In this document: piece by piece, positions 58,030 through 64,000 of the stretch | Numbering within the stretch: position 1 is the first letter of the stretch | How the letters are laid out: each line of letters opens with the position of its first letter | DNA from: Catonia carolina | Taxonomy: Eukaryota > Arthropoda > Insecta > Hemiptera > Achilidae | Assembly: GCA_035578175.1 (NCBI GenBank) | Contig: JAQMRL010000022.1 | Location: 5,439,501 to 5,503,500, forward strand | Reading direction: 5' to 3' | Length of the DNA stretch: 64,000 bases | Program-made: the position numbers and the translations under genes | Notes under the pieces: model-generated | What the model was told of the DNA's origin: nothing | Databases searched by the model: none | What the model saw: only the letters and a program-made list of their open reading frames with translations

Positions 58030-58560
58030 TTAGTGAATTCTAGACTTAAACATTTATATTCCCTACTTTATAAACGATCAAATTTAGGAGTGACATTAAA
58101 TTTGGACATATACTGTTGCTCTCTTCTGAAAGCTATATGGATTTACAGCTACCAAAATTACGGTTCAACAAAACACTCTGTTTACAACACATTTAGGCAT
58201 TCCAGTCAAGAACATTACCCCATATTGTACGAGCACCTTTTTACGTTAGTCACGTGAACGTTATCTATAGATGGGTAAAAAGTTACTTTTCGCCCAAAAT
58301 TCCATGGAACACCTATATAAACTATTTAAAAGTCACATGAACATAATAAACCACTTGTACCTTCACTTTCCATTTTACATCTACCTGGAATTCAAAGACA
58401 TCTACCTGATCCAAAATTATATGTACCTGAATCCGCTAGACGCCTACAGAGATGCTCGATTAGAGATATGTTAATTTAATGAAATAAAGCTTATTAAAAT
58501 TTCAGAAAATTAATAGCCACATCTCATTGGGAGGCACTAATGGGTGCCTACCCCTCTAAT
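58030..58560 (+). mobile_element. Jockey-like LINE 3' end, decayed
   Basis: The open frame to 58257 parallels the Jockey thumb region: L-Y-S-L-L-Y-K-R-S-N-L, then L-L-K-A-I-W-I-Y-S-Y-Q-N-Y-G-S-T-K-H-S (normally LLKPIWTYGIQLWGTAxxSN). The rest is eroded. The probable 3' UTR reaches about 58560 and contains AATAAAG. Confidence 0.65.
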
Positions 58561-58784
58561 TTATGTTATGTCATTTCAAGACGATCTTCACATTTAATTG
58601 TTTTAACACGTTTACAGTGTGAATTAATGACTAAAGAAGAAATGAATACTTCCAAATAATAAATTACAGGTGAAAATTTGGTATAAGAATCTTCAGAAGA
58701 AAGCTTTAAATTACCCGAGACATTTATTGAACTTTTTCCTAGTTTATTGTTTTGATACACACATATGTTTTATTTCAATTTAAT

Positions 58785-58950
58785 GTCGCGATAACAGGTC
58801 AGCCATTAGCAACTACAGTGTGTAAAGGAACTGGAACGGTTGGTTTTGGGACGTAATAATTTCCATACTCTAATTGGGAATCGAACCTGGAACCGCCACT
58901 TATTAGACTAGCGCGTTAACAACTACGTCGAGGAGGCAGCAACCAATACA
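58785..58950 (-). mobile_element. tRNA-derived SINE S1, second copy
   Basis: Minus strand: head with GTAGTTGTTAACGCG, exact B box GGTTCGATTCC near 58882-58892, body GGAAATTATTACGTCCCAAAACC, tail GTAGTTGCTAATGGC and an ATCGCGACATTAAAT end. It is the same family as 31571-31738. Confidence 0.8.
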
Positions 58951-59431
58951 ATTCCAATGAAAATAAAATCCAACAGAGAACTAACGTTTTGGATTTTGAA
59001 CTCTATCACAGTTAAAGAAAATAAATTAAAATTGGTATGAAAAAATTTATTCGAATATATTACATTTTCATTTAAAATCATGCACTATTGTTTTCTTTTA
59101 ACCTTATATATTTGCCAGATCATGTTTTATTGAGCTTCGTTGTAGGGAGGATAACGCGTTTGTTCAACAGTAAACAAGGAGGAAGAGCAGCGTATTTACT
59201 TTCCATTCTAACGTCTGTTATGTGTGATATCCGGAAATACGATGACGGTTAGACAATAATATTTTTCTCTACCTTTAGGTTTCAGGAACAACTACTACAT
59301 GATTTTTTTCCATCCAGCACCTAAAAATTACGCTGTTGCACGTGGGTTATTTAGATTAAAGAATGTAAAGCTTAAGAGTTTTTAGTGTGATATTACTACA
59401 TATTTCAAACATAATAATAAAAAGTAACCGT
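58951..59431. other. Stretch without recognised genes
   Basis: Nothing recognised. Confidence 0.3.
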
Positions 59432-59520
59432 CACCATGGCGTAGTGGTCAACTTGATTGATACCAGAGCGAAAGGTCCCGGGTTCGATTTCCAGCTGGAG
59501 ATCTAGAAAGTAAAACTTGT
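59432..59520 (+). mobile_element. tRNA-derived SINE head
   Basis: A box TGGCGTAGTGG at about 59439-59449 and B box GGTTCGATTTC at about 59482-59492 with correct spacing for a Pol III promoter. The ends do not pair into an acceptor stem, so it is not a working tRNA gene. Its body does not match the S1 or S2 SINEs. Confidence 0.65.
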
Positions 59521-60039
59521 TTAAAACTTTTATTTCAAAATCCAATGCAATCGATTATAACAAAATGTAGATACGGGTCAAAATAAACTCTAAATAAATG
59601 TGTAACTTACATTTCTTTGAATTGATTGTTTTTACGTATTTAATATTTTGACTTTAATTCGCTGTTCAAACGATTAATTTAATACAGTATGACAATAAAA
59701 AATTTAAAGAAATGATTGAGAAAGAATCGGCCTAAATATTATATAGTTATATGGAATTTATTTTAAAAAATGTAAGCAATGTCTAGTGGATAACTCAAAG
59801 AACGAAAAAAAGGTAAAATTAGTTAAACATAAGAACATGCAACAGAACTAAACCGTAAGAAAAAATGAGCAATATAGGCATTTGGTAACAATAGCACATG
59901 TAACAAGTATATATAGCCTATTGTGTTCCAGAGGTACAGTTTTTAAAATTTGAACATAATAAAATACATGATAAACAAAACAATATGATAAACAAAATGG
60001 AATTTAAAAATAAGAAGAAAACTTCTGTTTTATTACGTT
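59521..60039. other. AT-rich stretch without genes
   Basis: Nothing recognised. Confidence 0.3.
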
Positions 60040-61062
60040 AATAGTATGTTAAGTTGCTGGTTTATTTATTAACACAAAATTTGTTTAATAAGTTTGTCTT
60101 TGGCTCTATTATGACCAGATATTCCGATGTGAAACAATCGCATGACTTTATCTTGCCAACACAAATAATGAACAATATAACCAAATTTTAGAATTATAGG
60201 TCTAAAAAAATCTAACCTCAAAAAACAAAACCTTATTTTCATCATGAGTGAATGATGCAAAATGAAAGCCAATCCTAAGTTTGGCTTAATAATACGGAAA
60301 ATCAGTTTTTGACGCCAAACTAGGCTCTGTAGGGAAAAAAATATTAAAATGAAAGTTGTAGATCTTTTAATTTCCTATAAATTTAATTTGATGCATTTTT
60401 TGTCTTAAAATGGATACTATGGCCAAAATCTTAAAAAATCGGCTTTTTACAGAGTTTCGTGAAGAAAAAACAAAAAATCACTAATTATCGCTAAACTAAG
60501 CGGTAAAAAATATGTTTGAAATAAAGGTTGTAAACTTTTTATTTGTCTACAACTTTTTAATACATACACTTTAGCGCTAAAGAGCATGTTAAGGCTGCTT
60601 GCAAACAAAAACATTTTTTTTCTACGGGAGAACAGCCTTCCGAAGAATTTTAGCAGACATGCCGCCTACCCTATCGTGTACAGTAAGAAAAGAACTTAAA
60701 AATGAGGTGATTTTTAAAAAACAAACATCGTACGAGCCTTTTAGAGAAAATCGCACAAAAATTGAAAAATGGCACGAATAAACTACCTTCGGATGACCGA
60801 TTTTGATGAAAATGTTTGTAACGGGTTCTCTAGTGGCATCAAACTTAAGTTTTAAGTTTCAACTTTGTATGGTGTTCTTGAGATATTTTGTTCACACGTG
60901 CGCGCACGTACGCACGCACACTATTCGCTAAAAAAACATGTTTTTTTAAGTTCAGGGGTCTGAAAACGTGTAGATCTACTGAAAACTTGATTTTGACATA
61001 TCTACATGAAAACAATGTACTTTTCGTCCTACGAATATTCATATAGGCAAGAGAAAGTACAA
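60040..61062 (+). repeat. Repeat family R, longest copy
   Basis: It contains the blocks seen in copies 1 and 2 and extends beyond both. The ACGGAAAATCA...GTTGTAGAT...TTTCCTATAAATTT unit near 60294-60470 repeats in worn form at about 60470-60560. The right half has GATGACCGATTTTGATGAAAA, TTGAGATATTTTGTTCACAC, an alternating CG/CA tract (60892-60921) and AGGGGTCTGAAAACG, ending in AGAGAAAGTAC at about 61060. No protein signature. Possibly a non-autonomous element. Confidence 0.65.
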
Positions 61063-61989
61063 GAAATTATTAATCCAATTCAGTTAATGAAGTCCGTTTT
61101 CATCAAACAAAAAAATTGGTAAATTTATTACGATAAACAATGTGGTTATCAATAATATTTTACAATCCGATGCAGTTTTCATGGTAAATTTTTAGGCAAT
61201 TGAATTTTGAATGGTAATTAAATTTTCCAAATTTTAATTAAATTAATGGAGAGTGTCAAAAATATGTCGTCATTCGATTGTATTCATCAACAATTACATT
61301 ATTAAAGTTGGTTATAATATAACCGACATATTATTTTGCTTTAAAAATTATAAATAAAATTGTTTATTATATTTTTTCATCTCTTGTTTGTATTACTGTT
61401 TTGAAAATATTGATTTTCAGCATTATTTTTAAACTATCCAGAACACTTACAATAGTAAACTGTAAATGACAACTCATAATCCTTTTAATCAAAACAAATT
61501 ATTAAATAAAGTAACAAGTGTTTTGTTATACCTTAAGTTACATTTATATTTTTCAAATTGACTTCAGCATTTTTTAATTTGGGATTGATTAAAATCAAAT
61601 ATTACATTTTTGACTATCCATTCTGTTTGAATAAGTTAGGTGGAAACGTACTTGCATTAATATGGTTTTTCTTAACTTGACGTTTTCACATAAATGTCAG
61701 AAAATTATTTATTGAAAAGAATTCCAGTTACTCATACATAAGCAACTATTATTTTCATATTTTTAACTTGGATTTTCTTTAACACCATGTAAATTAATGT
61801 TCACATAATAATAATGTATTTTTAACGACAAATTTCACAAAATACCTTAACACTTACAGTCTTATTTTACGGTATCTTTATCAGTGTTAATTATAAAATT
61901 AAATATGCACTTATAACAATCTCGTCACCATAACTATCCTTCAAAATAAACTGAAATAAATAACGATGCCGTCATAATAATAGCACCCG
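61063..61989. other. AT-rich stretch without genes
   Basis: Nothing recognised. Confidence 0.35.
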
Positions 61990-62640
61990 TAAACAATAAT
62001 TCAGTTTACCGAACAGTTTCGGAAATGGTGGTAGCAGGCATACTCCCTATAGATGTGCTAGCCTGCAATGGCTCAGTTTAAGAGAGAGGCCAGAGATAGA
62101 CTTTTCAGGAGGTGGCAGGAGAGATGGGATGAAGAGGTGTCTGATCGATGGACAGAGATTGATTCCGGATGTAAGGAAATGGCTGAGAAGGGGTACGGCG
62201 AGATTGGTTATTACCTTACTCAAGCATTGACGGGGCATGGCTGCTTTTGGGCGTATCTCCACCGGTTCAGACGATCAGATGAAACAAGCTGTCTGGATTG
62301 TGAGGCGGAGGCGAACAACGCAGTACATGCGATGTTTGACTGCAGAAATGGAAACCAGAGAGGAAGGTTCTAGGGTGCAAGCTTGGTTTGCCGATTTCTC
62401 CAGAAAATCTCTTTGATTTTGTAAATCCAGAAGAAGAAAGCTCGAAGGCCATTGGGGTTATCCAGCTAACAAAGAACCTCCAGCTTGTTGTGAATTTATG
62501 CCTAACGGTGATCCCGCGGCAGGTTGGGATGGGATAGAAAGGAACTAAGAGGTTTTCGCGGGTAGTTGCTTCGGAAGAGTTCTGCATACCCCAGGTAATG
62601 ACCTACTTGAGTACCGGTAAATTCGGTTTCTTCTCGTAAA
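61990..62640 (+). mobile_element. R1-clade-like LINE 3' end
   Basis: 61998-62066 reads T-V-S-E-M-V-V-A-G-I-L-P-I-D-V-L-A, matching the RTVSTxALxVLAGxxPIDLL block of R1-type proteins. After a frame change, 62068-62373 is open with F-R-R-W-Q-E-R-W-D-E-E-V-S-D-R-W-T, Y-Y-L-T-Q-A-L-T-G-H-G-C-F and C-L-D-C-E-A-E-A-N-N-A-V-H-A-M-F-D-C, the R1 C-terminal zinc region. A further frame gives a P-E-N-L-F-D-F-V region. R1 proper inserts in 28S rDNA; no rDNA flanks are seen here, so this is a related element inserted elsewhere. Confidence 0.85.
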
Positions 62641-63159
62641 TAAAACTATAATTCAGTTGTTTTGTTACTTTGCAAACTTTCAGCACGGCTTTAACTAATT
62701 TACATTTATGGATGTTTTGCAGAATCCGATAGGTAGTATAAGTAGTACTCCTTACAACCAAATAAAAATAATTTTTTTAAATTCCTTTAATTTACTCTGT
62801 ACTAGGACAAACTAAGTGTTCATTCAAAACACAGTTACAATGGATCATTATTGTGTTTTAAAGGTACGATAGACATAAATAAGTAAACTAGAAAATTAAG
62901 TCAGTTTACTCTCTTACAACTGGAAACCTAAAAATTAATGCACCTGTTAGTGTATTCATTAAACTACAGATAATGCATAACAAGATGCACAGTTTCGGTT
63001 CCATACGATTTAGACGTTTGCTAAAACTAGAAGAATTTTTAGCACTTTGATACCAAATATTGGGACCCAAGGCAAACAAAGAGGCTGACGTTGGCAGCAG
63101 TGACAACATCTTTGGTATTGTATGGAATATTTTTTGAAGCAAAGACCTAAAATTTAAGA
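62641..63159. other. Stretch without recognised genes
   Basis: Nothing recognised; the 78-codon minus frame at 62906-63142 has no family pattern. Confidence 0.3.
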
Positions 63160-63720
63160 GTTACAGAGAGGGATGGCTCTAAGAACGGAGCAGAAACAGG
63201 CACTGAAAATATTTAGTGCCTATAGAATAGTGTGGAAGTGAAGAGCAACAAGATGGTGTCAAAAAGAGTAATGTTGGAGTCGATTACCCGGCAGTTGGCA
63301 AAAAAAAAAAAATGGATCAAAGCTAGATCGGGGAGTGGTTAAGGATGTTCATTCCAAATATCGAGGTTGGATAAGAAGGACATTTAGTGATACCAATCAT
63401 GAAAATTAATGCAGTTGTTAACAGGGCATGGTTGATTTTGGGCATATATGATGAGGTTTGAACTAGGTGAAGTGCCAAAATGTCGATTATACGACAGTGA
63501 AGAGGAAGATTCCGTTGCACACATTCTTAAAAGATATCTATATTTTGGCCTCGAAAGAATGGAGACTTCTTAAAAGACAGATGTAAAACTGTAGAGCCCT
63601 GAGAGTGTAGGGGCAGCGATGCTTCGAGCCGAGGATAGCAGGAAGTTATTAGCTTGAGAGACTGAGGTAGGATTAGGCATTCGGAGACTAGCAGATTCGC
63701 CCATTCCCACCGTTAATACA
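63160..63720 (+). mobile_element. Second R1-clade-like LINE 3' end
   Basis: It starts with a worn I-F-S-A-Y-R-I-V (compare RAYRTVS), followed by a deletion and an A-run at 63300. 63419-63535 reads L-L-T-G-H-G-stop-F-W-A-Y and then F-E-L-G-E-V-P-K-C-R-L-Y-D-S-E-E-E-D-S-V-A-H-I-L in one frame, the R1 C-terminal LTGHG and zinc region. It ends near 63720. It has the same orientation as the copy 1 kb upstream but is clearly diverged from it. Confidence 0.75.
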
Positions 63721-64000
63721 TCCTGTCCCAAACACTTAAAATAAAAAACAACTTATTTCTGGAACTAGTTATGAAAGAGATCATTGAAAGTGAGAGTTTA
63801 CGACCTCCTTCAGACTGGTTGAGGACGCCGCAATTGAGTCCAATACTCTTTCTAATTGTGAGGGAGTGAACATAATATTTCCCGCAACCTCGAATACGGA
63901 CTACCTCGAATGCGAAAGGATCCGAGCTGTAAAATTATTTGTCCCAAGACATGTGAAAATTTTCTGACAAACGGGTATATAAATTACTAGGCGTATTGAT
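63721..64000. other. Unassigned end of window
   Basis: Nothing recognised. Confidence 0.3.

Noticed and set aside
59432..59520. tRNA gene
   Set aside because: A and B boxes are present but the ends do not form an acceptor stem and the T arm is mismatched; a SINE head explains it better. The same reasoning applies to the heads at 17843, 49282 and 52915.

Overview
The window looks like AT-rich nuclear DNA from an insect. Most of the recognisable sequence is transposable elements: several clades of non-LTR retrotransposon (RTE-like, Jockey-like, R1-like and RNase-H-bearing I-like), tRNA-derived SINEs, a solo LTR and Penelope-like termini. There is no bacterial-style gene organisation, no CRISPR array and no rRNA. 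I could not place any host protein-coding gene with confidence, so this is probably an intergenic desert or a large intron. Some repeats remind me of hemipteran genomes, but that is memory, not proof, and I would not go below Insecta with confidence.

Layout. 1-5 kb: 3' ends of four LINEs, two of which (571-1045, minus; 3985-4765, plus) end in a tail that SINEs elsewhere in the window also carry. 5.3-11 kb: a copy of an unclassified repeat (R), a decayed protein-coding region I cannot identify (6315-7590, minus), a solo LTR with a perfect 5-bp target duplication (8534-9239) and more LINE ends. 11-20 kb: mostly featureless, with a Penelope-like end and a repeat (Q) that carries a small ORF. 20.9-27.2 kb: four minus-strand and plus-strand LINE remnants of Jockey and RTE-like type, plus one further RT end. 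29-36 kb: LINE ends, a SINE, a 390-bp inverted pair of Penelope-like ends containing a hammerhead-like RNA motif, and a purine-rich minisatellite. 38-43.5 kb: hairpins, LINE remnants and another Penelope-like end.

45.0-53.6 kb is the most informative block. A full-length RTE-like LINE (45053-48465) has a perfect 11-bp target duplication and a single frameshift. A SINE at 49282 had a second full-length LINE (49454-52727, intact 933-codon EN-RT ORF) land in its A-rich tail, so the SINE's own target duplication is now split across 3.3 kb. Next comes a copy of repeat R that is itself interrupted by another SINE with a 9-bp duplication. 53.6-64 kb: two tandem Q copies, more LINE ends and SINEs, a long R copy, and two R1-like 3' ends.

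Functionally, the EN-RT proteins nick and reverse-transcribe LINE RNA at the target. SINEs that share a LINE's 3' tail are expected to use that LINE's enzyme. The intact element at 49.5-52.7 kb is the only one here that looks capable of mobility from its coding sequence.
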